Part shown: one piece after another, positions 57,052 to 64,000 of the stretch
How the letters are laid out: every line of letters starts with the position of its first letter
Numbering within the stretch: position 1 is the first letter of the stretch
DNA from: Dyella sp. S184
Lineage (GTDB): Bacteria; Pseudomonadota; Gammaproteobacteria; Xanthomonadales; Rhodanobacteraceae
Assembly (NCBI RefSeq): GCF_009766065.1
Contig: NZ_LMUE01000005.1
Coordinates: forward strand, 124,001 to 188,000
Direction: 5' to 3'
DNA length: 64,000 nt
Made by a program: the position numbers and the translations under genes
The notes under the pieces: model-generated
The model's database searches: none
Told to the model about the DNA's origin: nothing
What the model saw: the letters and a program-made list of their open reading frames with translations, nothing else

Positions 57052-57675
57052 ATGCAACTACGCAGCGACAATTTCGAGAACGGTCAGTCGATTCCCGCCG
57101 AGTACGCATTCGGCAAGCGTGCGAATCCGTTTGCACTGTCAGACAACCTGAGCCCGCATCTGGCCTGGAAGAATGCGCCCCTGGTCACCCGCTCGTTCGT
57201 GCTCACCTGCATCGATACCGACGTACCCAGCCGCGGCGATGACGTGAACAAGGAAGGTCACACGGTGCCGGCGGATCTGCCGCGGGTGGAGTTCGTGCAC
57301 TGGCTGATGGCGAATATCCCGGCCGAGTGCGGCGAGCTGGGTGCGGGCTCGTGCAGTGACGGGATCACCCCGCGCGGCAAGCGCGATCCGGTCGGGCCGC
57401 ACGGCAGTGTGCAAGGCGTGAACGATTACACCGGCTGGTTCTCCGGCGATGCGGACATGGGTGGCGAATATCTTGGTTATGACGGCCCATGCCCGCCGTG
57501 GAACGACGCGTTGCTGCATCACTATCACTTCAAGATCAGCGCGCTCGATGTGGCCACGCTGCCTCTGGTGAAGGGTTTCACGGCGGAACAACTGCGCGCC
57601 GCCATGGCTGGCCATGTACTAGCCGAGGCTGAACTGATCGGCACTTACAGCCTCAATCCGGCGGTCGTGGGCTGA
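57052..57675 (+). CDS. YbhB/YbcL family Raf kinase inhibitor-like protein
   Basis: A 207-residue protein with the phosphatidylethanolamine-binding fold. Conserved blocks are [20 protein letters not shown] with [29 protein letters not shown] and [20 protein letters not shown]. Bacterial members are soluble proteins with unclear roles, sometimes in detoxification or signalling. GGAG lies 6 bases before the ATG at 57052; the open frame to 57007 starts in the repeat and is not used. Confidence 0.92.
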   Translation: MQLRSDNFENGQSIPAEYAFGKRANPFALSDNLSPHLAWKNAPLVTRSFVLTCIDTDVPSRGDDVNKEGHTVPADLPRVEFVHWLMANIPAECGELGAGSCSDGITPRGKRDPVGPHGSVQGVNDYTGWFSGDADMGGEYLGYDGPCPPWNDALLHHYHFKISALDVATLPLVKGFTAEQLRAAMAGHVLAEAELIGTYSLNPAVVG

Positions 57676-57802
57676 GCCAAACGTCGGCGCCGCGTGCACG
57701 GTGGCGCCGGTTCCCTTCACACCCGCATGGCATGGGCTATGGGTGAATGGCACTACGTGGCCTCGCTGGCCGCTGCTGGCTTTCATTCAAGAGGACACCA
57801 CC

Positions 57803-57958
57803 ATGCTTCATTACGCCCTGGTTTTTCTGGTCATCGCTATCATTGCCGCTGTGCTCGGTTTTGGTGGCATCGCGGGTGCCGCGGCCGGCATTGCGAAGAT
57901 CCTGTTCATCATTTTTCTGATTCTGGCGGTCATCGCGTTCTTCCGCCGCGCCAGTTGA
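57803..57958 (+). CDS. DUF1328 family small membrane protein
   Basis: A 51-residue protein with two helices, [20 protein letters not shown] and [20 protein letters not shown], ending in FFRRAS. This matches the DUF1328 (YtjA) family of stress-related membrane proteins. The longer in-frame start at 57701 adds non-conserved residues. A GAGGA site lies upstream. It heads a set of small envelope genes. Confidence 0.87.
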   Translation: MLHYALVFLVIAIIAAVLGFGGIAGAAAGIAKILFIIFLILAVIAFFRRAS

Positions 57959-58013
57959 CTGGCCGTCCGTTGCAACGTGTTTGCGCCACACTGAATCCTT
58001 TCCGGAGCATGCA

Positions 58014-58376
58014 ATGAACAAGCAGGTACAGAACCCCGAGCCGGCCACCGGCAACCGCATCGACGACAGCGCCGAGCGGATCAAGCAGGCTACCTCGAAT
58101 GTCGTGGAGAGCACCAAGGAGGCGGTGGATCGCGCTGCCGATCATGTCGAGGAAGGGCTGCATCACGCCACCGACAAGGCCGCGAATGCCGCCCACCGGG
58201 CCAGCGACAAGGCTGCGCACGTTAGCGAGCGTAGTCGCGAGGTCTATGACGAGACGATGGATCGCGCCGATGCGTGGCTGGAGCAGGCACGTGAGTACGT
58301 GCGCGAGAAGCCGGTGCAGTCGGTTGCCATCGCGCTTGGCGCGGGCTGGCTGCTTGGTCGTATCCTGCGGCGTTGA
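58014..58376 (+). CDS. DUF883-type (ElaB-like) membrane-anchored protein
   Basis: A 120-residue protein. A long amphipathic helical region (about 15-90) is rich in Ala, Glu, Lys and His (IKQATSNVVESTKEAVDRAA), followed by a C-terminal helix QSVAIALGAGWLLGRILRR, the DUF883 anchor. E. coli relatives ElaB and YqjD bind ribosomes at the membrane in stationary phase. GGAG precedes the ATG. Role here is inferred from the family. Confidence 0.85.
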   Translation: MNKQVQNPEPATGNRIDDSAERIKQATSNVVESTKEAVDRAADHVEEGLHHATDKAANAAHRASDKAAHVSERSREVYDETMDRADAWLEQAREYVREKPVQSVAIALGAGWLLGRILRR

Positions 58377-58399
58377 GCCACGCGACAGCGGAGCAGGGA

Positions 58400-58867
58400 A
58401 TGCACAACGAGGGTGATACACCCCAGGATGCGACGGCGCCGGATGCGGCGCCGTCTCCGTCTGGGCTATTGACCGAGATCGGCCAGCTCGGTCGCGCGGT
58501 CAAGCACCTGTTCGGTGCCCAGCTGCATCTGCTGGCGGCGGAACTGGGCTTGGCGCGCAGCGCGGTGTCGTGGATGCTGCTGGCCGGTCTGGCCGCCACG
58601 GTGGCCGGCGTCGGTCTGGGCCTGAGCGTGTTGGGCCTGCTCGGCGTCGTGCTGGCGACGTGGCTCGGTTCGTGGATCTGGGCACTGCTGGTGCTGGCCT
58701 TGCTGCAGGTGCTGTTCCTGTTCGGCGCGATCCTGCTGTTCCGGCACTGCATGCACTGGATGAGCATGCCTGTCACGCGCAGAGAATGGAGTGCGATGAT
58801 GCGTGACACCCTGCACAAGGCCGAGACCGAGGTCGAACAGGACAGCGGGAGGGAAGCTCGCCCATGA
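58400..58867 (+). CDS. Phage holin superfamily III (DUF1469)-type membrane protein
   Basis: A 155-residue protein with two membrane helices (WMLLAGLAATVAGVGLGLSV and WIWALLVLALLQVLFLFGAI) flanked by charged ends. It is related to E. coli YqjE, which sits beside yqjD/yqjK. Despite the family name it is a chromosomal stress protein, not a lysis gene. The ATG at 58400 is preferred over a TTG at 58373. Its stop overlaps the next start (ATGA). Confidence 0.82.
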   Translation: MHNEGDTPQDATAPDAAPSPSGLLTEIGQLGRAVKHLFGAQLHLLAAELGLARSAVSWMLLAGLAATVAGVGLGLSVLGLLGVVLATWLGSWIWALLVLALLQVLFLFGAILLFRHCMHWMSMPVTRREWSAMMRDTLHKAETEVEQDSGREARP

Positions 58868-59232
58868 AGGTTCTCGATCAGCTCACCAGGGTACGCATGG
58901 CGCAATTGCGCATGAGCGCGGCGAGGCAGGAACTGAGCACGCCCGCGGCGGCCTTGCTGGCGCGCAGCCATCAACATCCGTTGACGACAGTGGGCGCAGC
59001 CGCGGGCGCCGGCTTCGTGCTGGGCAGTCTCAACGTGCATCCGTTGCGCGTGCCGGGTCTGGGGCCCCTGCTTGGCGGTGGGCTGGCTGAGGCAGTCGCC
59101 TTCGGCACGCGCCTGATTGCGGAGCTGGGCACGGCCGGGCTGGGCGCATTCGATCCGGGTACGAGGGATCGCGACCAGGATGAGCGCAGCGTTGATGAGC
59201 CGGCCACGGGTGGCGGCGGCGAGCCGTCATGA
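58864..59232 (+). CDS. Hypothetical protein, YqjK-position gene
   Basis: A 122-residue protein. A basic N-terminal helix (MKVLDQLTRVRMAQLRMSAA) is followed by a glycine-rich hydrophobic section (TTVGAAAGAGFVLGSLNVHP and VPGLGPLLGGGLAEAV) and an acidic tail. Its place after DUF883 and DUF1469 genes matches yqjK in E. coli, but the sequence shows no clear kinship. It overlaps both neighbours by four bases (ATGA at each end), so tight coupling is certain if transcribed as a unit. Confidence 0.7.
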   Translation: MKVLDQLTRVRMAQLRMSAARQELSTPAAALLARSHQHPLTTVGAAAGAGFVLGSLNVHPLRVPGLGPLLGGGLAEAVAFGTRLIAELGTAGLGAFDPGTRDRDQDERSVDEPATGGGGEPS

Positions 59233-60416
59233 GCGAGCCCGAACAATTCGCGCCACCGCCGGAGGATCGCGAAGGCGACAACGTGGTGCCGGTCATCCTG
59301 ATGGATCAGGTCGCGCCAGGTTATCCGCCGCGGCAGCTGGTGCGCGGCTTGCAGACGACACGCGGCATGCGTCGCCATCTGCGGGCCATTCGCGGGCTGT
59401 TGAACATGCTGCTGTTCCTGGCACTGATGTACACCATCACGCTGACCAAGGCACTGCTGATTCCGCTGCTGCTGGCTGCCTTTCTCGGGCTGGCGCTGAA
59501 TCCGCTGGTCGCTGCCGGTACACGCATCCATCTGCCGCGCTGGCTGACGGCGAGCGTGCTGATGATCGGCCTGATCTTTGGTATCGGCAGCGGTGTGAGC
59601 ATGCTGACGCAACCGGCAGTCGGCTGGTTCCACGGTGCGCCGCAGGCTCTCAAGAGCTTCGTACCGAAACTGAAGCACCTCACCCAGCCGCTGGAAGCGG
59701 CGAATCGCGCCACCCAGACCCTGGTCAGCGGCAATACCGGCACCATCCACACGCCGGCCACGCCATCTCCGCCGATGACGATCAGTGCCTGGGACGTGGT
59801 CTCCACCACGCCCAAGGTACTGGCTGCGGTACTCAGTGTGGTGCTGCTGGTGTTCTTCTTCCTGGTCTATGGCGACACGATGCTGCGGCGGTTGGTGGAG
59901 ATCACCCCGGGCTTTGGCTACAAGCGACATGCGGTGGTGATCGTGCGTGGCATCCAGACCGAGGTATCGCGCTACCTGCTGACCGCGCTGCTGATCAATG
60001 CCGGCCTGGGTGCGGTCACCGCCGGCATGCTGTGGCTGTACAAGGTGCCTGATCCGCTGCTGTGGGGCGCGGTGGCGATGTTCGCCAACTTCATTCCCTA
60101 CGTCGGTGCAATCGTCACCACCTCGGTGCTCGCGGTGGTGTGCATGCTCTATGCGAACGAGATGAGCCTGCATGTATTCCTGCCGGTGCTGACCTTCGCC
60201 GGTATCACCGCGCTGGAAGGCAACCTGATCACGCCGATGATCCAGGGCCACAGCATGCGCCTCAGTCCGATCGCGATCCTGTTGTGGCTGCTGGTATGGG
60301 GCTGGCTGTGGGGCATTCCTGGTGCATTGCTGGCGGTGCCGATGCTGACCTGCACCAAGCTGATTGCCGAACGCGTGCGCAGCTGGCACTGGTTCGCGGT
60401 GATGGTGCAGCGTTGA
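59229..60416 (+). CDS. AI-2E family transporter
   Basis: A 395-residue membrane protein of the TqsA/PerM family. After a hydrophilic N-terminus (about 1-50) come paired membrane helices (LLNMLLFLALMYTITLTKAL), a soluble middle segment (about 125-195), and the conserved C-terminal half with VAMFANFIPYVGAI and EGNLITPMIQG. The family includes autoinducer-2 exporters but also sodium/proton antiporter-like and unknown members. It ends the five-gene run that starts at 57803. Confidence 0.9.
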   Translation: MSEPEQFAPPPEDREGDNVVPVILMDQVAPGYPPRQLVRGLQTTRGMRRHLRAIRGLLNMLLFLALMYTITLTKALLIPLLLAAFLGLALNPLVAAGTRIHLPRWLTASVLMIGLIFGIGSGVSMLTQPAVGWFHGAPQALKSFVPKLKHLTQPLEAANRATQTLVSGNTGTIHTPATPSPPMTISAWDVVSTTPKVLAAVLSVVLLVFFFLVYGDTMLRRLVEITPGFGYKRHAVVIVRGIQTEVSRYLLTALLINAGLGAVTAGMLWLYKVPDPLLWGAVAMFANFIPYVGAIVTTSVLAVVCMLYANEMSLHVFLPVLTFAGITALEGNLITPMIQGHSMRLSPIAILLWLLVWGWLWGIPGALLAVPMLTCTKLIAERVRSWHWFAVMVQR

Positions 60417-60422
60417 GGGCTA

Positions 60423-61340
60423 TTACCGCTTCGCCGTGTCCGCTGGGGGTTGCTTCAGCCACCCGGCAAGCGAAAGTCGCCAGATGCCCGACTGCCCGGT
60501 GACATAGACCGCGTCGCCGTCGGTCGAGACATGTGCGCCCCACGGCAGATCCTTGTTGACGGCATCACCCAGGTCGACGGGCCGGCTCCAGTGATCCCCT
60601 TGCCTGAAGGCGATGCACAGGCGGCCGAGGCCGCCCTTGGTCTTGCCGTAGTCGAACACGATGAACGACTGGTCGGGCGCGATCGCGGGATCATGCGTGG
60701 AGACGTCGGGATCGCCCAGGCCGACGCGCACGGCAGTCAGGTAGCTGCCGTTGCGGTACAGCGAGCGCCAGATATGCATCGCCCGCGCTTGCTTGTCCCA
60801 ACGGATGAAATACAAGGTTCCGTCGGCGGCGATGCTCGCAAAATCGACGAAGGGATCGTCGTTGATGATCGGCCCCAACCATACCGGGTTCCCCCATGCA
60901 TCGCCCTTGCGCTCCACTTTCCAGATATTGCTGCCCGGCGCGTTGCCGCCGACGAAGTAGTTCTGCGTCAGCGGCTGGCCGCCCGGTGTCGTTGGCCGGT
61001 CGGAATTGAACAACAGGTACGAACCGTCCGGCGAGACAACCGGATCCTGGTCGAACCAGTGGCCCGAGAAGCTCGCGACTTGGGGGGTCGACCAGTGCCC
61101 GTTCACCTTGCGGGAAACCATGACGGTCTTGTGCGGCCCGTTGCTGCGGTCGAAGAACACCGTATTGCCGTCAGGAGTGAAGGCGAGGGTGTCGTCGCTG
61201 TCCGGATGGATGATGTCGTCGAGCGTGATCGTCGCGAGCGCCGCGATAGAAGCCGTGCTGGCGGACGCGTGCGACGAGGCGAAGCAGGGCGCAACGACCG
61301 CAAGGCAGAACGAACAGGCGATGGCGAGAATACGGCTCAT
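60423..61340 (-). CDS. Exported PD40/TolB-like beta-propeller protein
   Basis: A 305-residue protein with a signal peptide (MSRILAIACSFCLAVVAPCF) and WD40-like PD40 repeats: LAFTPDGNTVFFDRS, PVVSPDGSYLLFNSDRP, FASIAADGTLYFIRWD, PAIAPDQSFIVFDYGK and HVSTDGDAVYVTGQSG. It probably folds into a propeller and binds a partner or substrate in the periplasm. No catalytic motif is seen. The frame is open further upstream, but only this start gives the signal peptide. It is convergent with the AI-2E gene. Confidence 0.82.
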   Translation of the reverse strand: MSRILAIACSFCLAVVAPCFASSHASASTASIAALATITLDDIIHPDSDDTLAFTPDGNTVFFDRSNGPHKTVMVSRKVNGHWSTPQVASFSGHWFDQDPVVSPDGSYLLFNSDRPTTPGGQPLTQNYFVGGNAPGSNIWKVERKGDAWGNPVWLGPIINDDPFVDFASIAADGTLYFIRWDKQARAMHIWRSLYRNGSYLTAVRVGLGDPDVSTHDPAIAPDQSFIVFDYGKTKGGLGRLCIAFRQGDHWSRPVDLGDAVNKDLPWGAHVSTDGDAVYVTGQSGIWRLSLAGWLKQPPADTAKR

Positions 61341-61438
61341 GGGGCATGACTTCTCAAGTGGCGTATCGAATGGGGTTTTGCTCGATGCCGAAGCGCAAGG
61401 CGCGATCCCGTTTTCCGTGTATCGGTGGCCGGCAACGA

Positions 61439-62254
61439 TTAGATCGTGTCTTGTGACAGGTTGAGCAAGGTATAGGAGCGCTGCTCGCCCTCGAATTTGT
61501 CGCCGCCCTTGGACACCAGCATCACGTGTCGCTGCACCATGATTTCGTCGCTGACGATGACGCCCTTGCATATCGTGGTGTAGCCGCGCCAAGTGGTCTG
61601 GCCCGGGATCACCGACACGTCGATGGTCTTTCCGGTCGTGGTGGTGATCTGTATCGGCGTTCCACTCTGCTGACGGTACAGATCATCGGATGACGGGCCG
61701 CTGCCACTGCCATGGCGGATCAGCGTGATGACATCATTGAGCGGGTCGACGCGAACCACCCGCACCTGCTCGGTGCCGGCCGGGCCGATTTCCCAGGGCT
61801 TGGGGATGGTGACCGTCCAGGTGGTTCCCGCGCGAATGCCATCCGGTGCGTTGCCCCACAACAAAGGATTGAAAGTCACCCCGCTGGTATCGTCGTCGAC
61901 GACACACTTGCCCTTGTGGCAATTGGTGATGCCGTCCTGAAGTATCTTGATATCGTGGGTCACGCCATGGGTTGGACGCCCGTCATAACGACCTTCCTCA
62001 TCGAAGATGAAGGCCTCCGGCGTGACACCGGTCACCCTATAGTCGGCGCTGCCGCTTATGCGATCGACCTTCTCGTTGAATCCCGTTCCCTTTATCGAGA
62101 CGGCTTTGGAAAACACATCGGACAGATGTTCTCCCACCTTGAGGCTGGGGCTCAGATACGCCGCGGTCGACTCGGCGTAGGCCGATGAACTACCCAGGCA
62201 AAAGATCGAGGTGCAAAAGGCGACGGTAGCGACAACACGGGAACGAGGGTTCAT
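61439..62254 (-). CDS. Exported protein of unknown function
   Basis: A 271-residue protein with a signal peptide (MNPRSRVVATVAFCTSIFCL, cleavage near AYA|E). GGAG lies 6 bases before the ATG. The mature part is rich in beta strands, Thr and Gly (TTWTVTIPKPWEIGPAGTEQ, ITTTTGKTIDVSVIPG) with one Cys pair (CHKGKC) and a third cysteine later (TICKG). I recognise no family. It stands 98 bases upstream of the PD40 protein gene on the same strand, so the two may be co-expressed. Confidence 0.7.
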   Translation of the reverse strand: MNPRSRVVATVAFCTSIFCLGSSSAYAESTAAYLSPSLKVGEHLSDVFSKAVSIKGTGFNEKVDRISGSADYRVTGVTPEAFIFDEEGRYDGRPTHGVTHDIKILQDGITNCHKGKCVVDDDTSGVTFNPLLWGNAPDGIRAGTTWTVTIPKPWEIGPAGTEQVRVVRVDPLNDVITLIRHGSGSGPSSDDLYRQQSGTPIQITTTTGKTIDVSVIPGQTTWRGYTTICKGVIVSDEIMVQRHVMLVSKGGDKFEGEQRSYTLLNLSQDTI

Positions 62255-62404
62255 CACGATCTCCATGGAAGGTTCGTTGCCACAGGTTCCAGGAAGCTTG
62301 CGGCCGATCGAGGTTCGCCGCGCCAGCTTTGTGATGTCCGGTGTATCGGGCGTGACGAGTGGTCGGCAGTGATGCACGAACGGTCTATGAAGTCAGCCGA
62401 CGGA

Positions 62405-63163
62405 TCAGGCCATGCCGAGCGCGCGTCGCGCATGGGTGCGGAAGCGTCGACTGAGATGGAGTCGGGTGCCGTCGCGCAGCACTACTTCGGCATTGCCCTG
62501 GAACAGTGGATGGACTTCGGCCACGCGATCGAGGTTGACCATGATGCCGCGGTGGATGCGCAGGAACCGCGCCGGGTCCAGTGTCGCCAGCAGGTGGCGC
62601 AGCGTGTCGCGGTGCAGGAAGCGGGCGCTGCCGACATGGAGGTGCACATAGTTGCCGTCGGCGCGGATCCAGTCGATGTCGGTCGTGTTGATCACCCGGA
62701 TATGTTCGCCATGGCGCACGCTGATCCGTTGCGCGTAATCGTCCACACCTGTCATGACGGTGGGTTCAGTGTGGGCGTGTGGTGTGTGCAGCCCCTGCCA
62801 GTGCTGGTTGACGCGTGCCATCGCCTGGTCGAAACGTGCCTGCTCGATCGGCTTGAGTACATAGTCGACGGCCCTGGCGTCGAATGCCCGCAGCGCGTGT
62901 TCGGCAAAGGCAGTAGCGAACACCACCAGGGGCAGGCAATCGGGTGCCAGTTCGTGCAGCAATTCGAAGCCGTCCATGCCCGGCATCTGGATGTCCAGGA
63001 ACAGCAGATCCGGGCGTAGTGCGCGCACCGCCTGCATCGCCTCGTCGGCATTGCCGCATTCGCCGACGATCTCCACTTCGGCGTGCGAAGCGAGCGCCTG
63101 ACGTAACGCGAGGCGTGCCAGCACCTCATCGTCGACCAATACGGCGCGCAAGCGTGGCGTCAT
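62405..63163 (-). CDS. LytTR family response regulator
   Basis: A 252-residue two-component regulator. The receiver domain (1-120) has the acidic pocket Asp11-Asp12, phospho-acceptor Asp57 in LLFLDIQMPGMDG and Lys103-type lysine in DYVLKPIEQ. The LytTR DNA-binding domain (about 140-245) contains IDWIRADGNYVHLHVG and FLRIHRGIMVNLDRV. Its ATG overlaps the stop of the kinase gene (ATGA). Target genes are unknown. Confidence 0.95.
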   Translation of the reverse strand: MTPRLRAVLVDDEVLARLALRQALASHAEVEIVGECGNADEAMQAVRALRPDLLFLDIQMPGMDGFELLHELAPDCLPLVVFATAFAEHALRAFDARAVDYVLKPIEQARFDQAMARVNQHWQGLHTPHAHTEPTVMTGVDDYAQRISVRHGEHIRVINTTDIDWIRADGNYVHLHVGSARFLHRDTLRHLLATLDPARFLRIHRGIMVNLDRVAEVHPLFQGNAEVVLRDGTRLHLSRRFRTHARRALGMA

Positions 63164-64000
63164 GATGCGATGTGCACGACAAAGGGCAGGCGCACCTCGA
63201 CGCTCACGCCGCCGCCGGCCAGCGGCGTGAGTTCGAGTCGCGCCGCGTCCCCGAACAGCATGTGCAGGCGCGAACGCGTATTGCCCAGGCCGATGCCTTC
63301 CAGTGTGCCTGCCGGCGGCAGGCCGAGACCGTCGTCGTCCACACGCAGCTGCAGTTGGTCGCCGGCACGCCGCGTGGAAATGCGCAGGATGCCGGCGCCG
63401 GGCTTGTTCTGCAGGCCGTGGCGCAGCGCGTTCTCCACCAGCGGCTGCAGGATCAGGTTGGGCACCGCCGCGTCCAGGGTGTCGTCGTCCACGTCCAGCT
63501 GTGTGCTCAACCGATCCTGAAAGCGCACCTGCTGGATGCCGAGGTAGCACGCGAGGAATTCCAGCTCGCGCGACAGCGGCACCTGCGGTGCGTGGCATTC
63601 CTCCAGCGTGAGGCGCAGAAAATCGCTGAGCCGCGCAATCATCAGCCGTGCCTGCAGCGGATCGGCCAACGCCAGCGCCGAGATGGCGTTGAGCGTGTTG
63701 AACAGAAAGTGCGGTTGCAGCTGCATACGCAACGCCTGCAACTGCGACTGCGCCAATTGCGTCTCCAGCTGCGTACGCCGCAGGCGCTCGTCGCGCAGGT
63801 GCCGGCGCGATTCCATCCCGCGCAGCACCACCAGGATCACCCAGTAGGTCACCAGCCCTTGCTGGAACTTGTAGGCGAATTCCATGTGGATGAAGCCGCC
63901 GAACGTATCCACCGGCATCCTGCCCGGGCCGCATAGGATCCAGAAGATCAGCAACTGCAGCACTGTCTGCGCCAGCGCGACGCCGAGGCTGAGGGGCACG
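63160..64000 (-). CDS. LytS/YehU-type sensor histidine kinase (partial, cut by the right edge)
   Basis: At least 280 residues are visible and the frame is open to the edge. Membrane segments lie near the visible N-terminus (LAQTVLQLLIFWILC, YWVILVVL). The His_kinase domain has LQPHFLFNTLNAISALALAD with the phosphorylated His, followed by the ATPase part with the N-box LVENALRHGL and VDDDGLGLPP. This is the family that pairs with LytTR regulators, and the two genes overlap. The true start is likely beyond base 64000. Confidence 0.93.
   Translation of the reverse strand, partial: VPLSLGVALAQTVLQLLIFWILCGPGRMPVDTFGGFIHMEFAYKFQQGLVTYWVILVVLRGMESRRHLRDERLRRTQLETQLAQSQLQALRMQLQPHFLFNTLNAISALALADPLQARLMIARLSDFLRLTLEECHAPQVPLSRELEFLACYLGIQQVRFQDRLSTQLDVDDDTLDAAVPNLILQPLVENALRHGLQNKPGAGILRISTRRAGDQLQLRVDDDGLGLPPAGTLEGIGLGNTRSRLHMLFGDAARLELTPLAGGGVSVEVRLPFVVHIAS

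Noticed and set aside
58400-58867. Holin-like name as evidence of a prophage
   Set aside because: No other phage gene is near, and the family is a chromosomal stress group.

Overview
The window looks like chromosomal DNA from a GC-rich gammaproteobacterium of the order Lysobacterales (Xanthomonadales), most likely family Rhodanobacteraceae (Rhodanobacter, Dyella, Luteibacter or a relative). This rests on the origin layout rpmH-rnpA-yidC-mnmE facing away from dnaA-dnaN-recF-gyrB, on the tonB-exbB-exbD1-exbD2-pdxJ block beside gyrB (an arrangement known from Xanthomonas), and on the ybeZ-ybeY-corC operon. Species is inferred, not proven.

Layout. 1-6.4 kb: an ESPR-type autotransporter adhesin running off the left edge, a sulfotransferase, an AraC-type regulator and an MFS symporter. 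6.4-16.8 kb: the replication origin block, with DnaA boxes on both sides of dnaA, an AT-rich candidate unwinding region before dnaN, and two identical perfect 16-bp parS palindromes inside recF. Genes left of the origin read leftward and genes right of it read rightward, as expected for replication leaving near 11.8 kb. 17-27.5 kb: a TPR protein, the TonB energy-transduction genes, pdxJ with a phosphopantetheinyl transferase, the ybeZYX operon, small membrane proteins and a PA0069-type radical SAM protein. 27.5-40.9 kb: S9 peptidase, patatin-like lipoprotein, fructose-1,6-bisphosphatase, a run of small housekeeping or stress genes, a ParB-like protein coupled to a SulP transporter, a DUF885 peptidase, a RES/Xre-type toxin-antitoxin pair and an SGNH hydrolase.

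41.3-43.35 kb is the most distinctive segment. It is an array of four gene cassettes, each ending in a recognisable attC recombination site, with no integrase gene in the window (a CALIN, or the far part of a chromosomal integron). The cassettes encode a small membrane protein, an exported protein with a TonB-C-like end, an NTF2-like protein and a MazG-like protein.

43.4-64 kb: phenylalanine hydroxylase with a divergent Lrp-type regulator, an acyltransferase/hydrolase pair, PhzF, a GH92 mannosidase, several enzymes, an exported protein with a degenerate metallo-beta-lactamase domain, a GIY-YIG nuclease gene flanked by dispersed palindromic repeats, a five-gene envelope-stress-like operon ending in an AI-2E transporter, two exported proteins, and a LytTR/LytS two-component pair cut by the right edge. 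Seven copies of one REP-like palindrome are scattered at 31.8, 39.4 and 56.5-57.0 kb. No rRNA, tRNA, CRISPR array or intact insertion sequence was seen.
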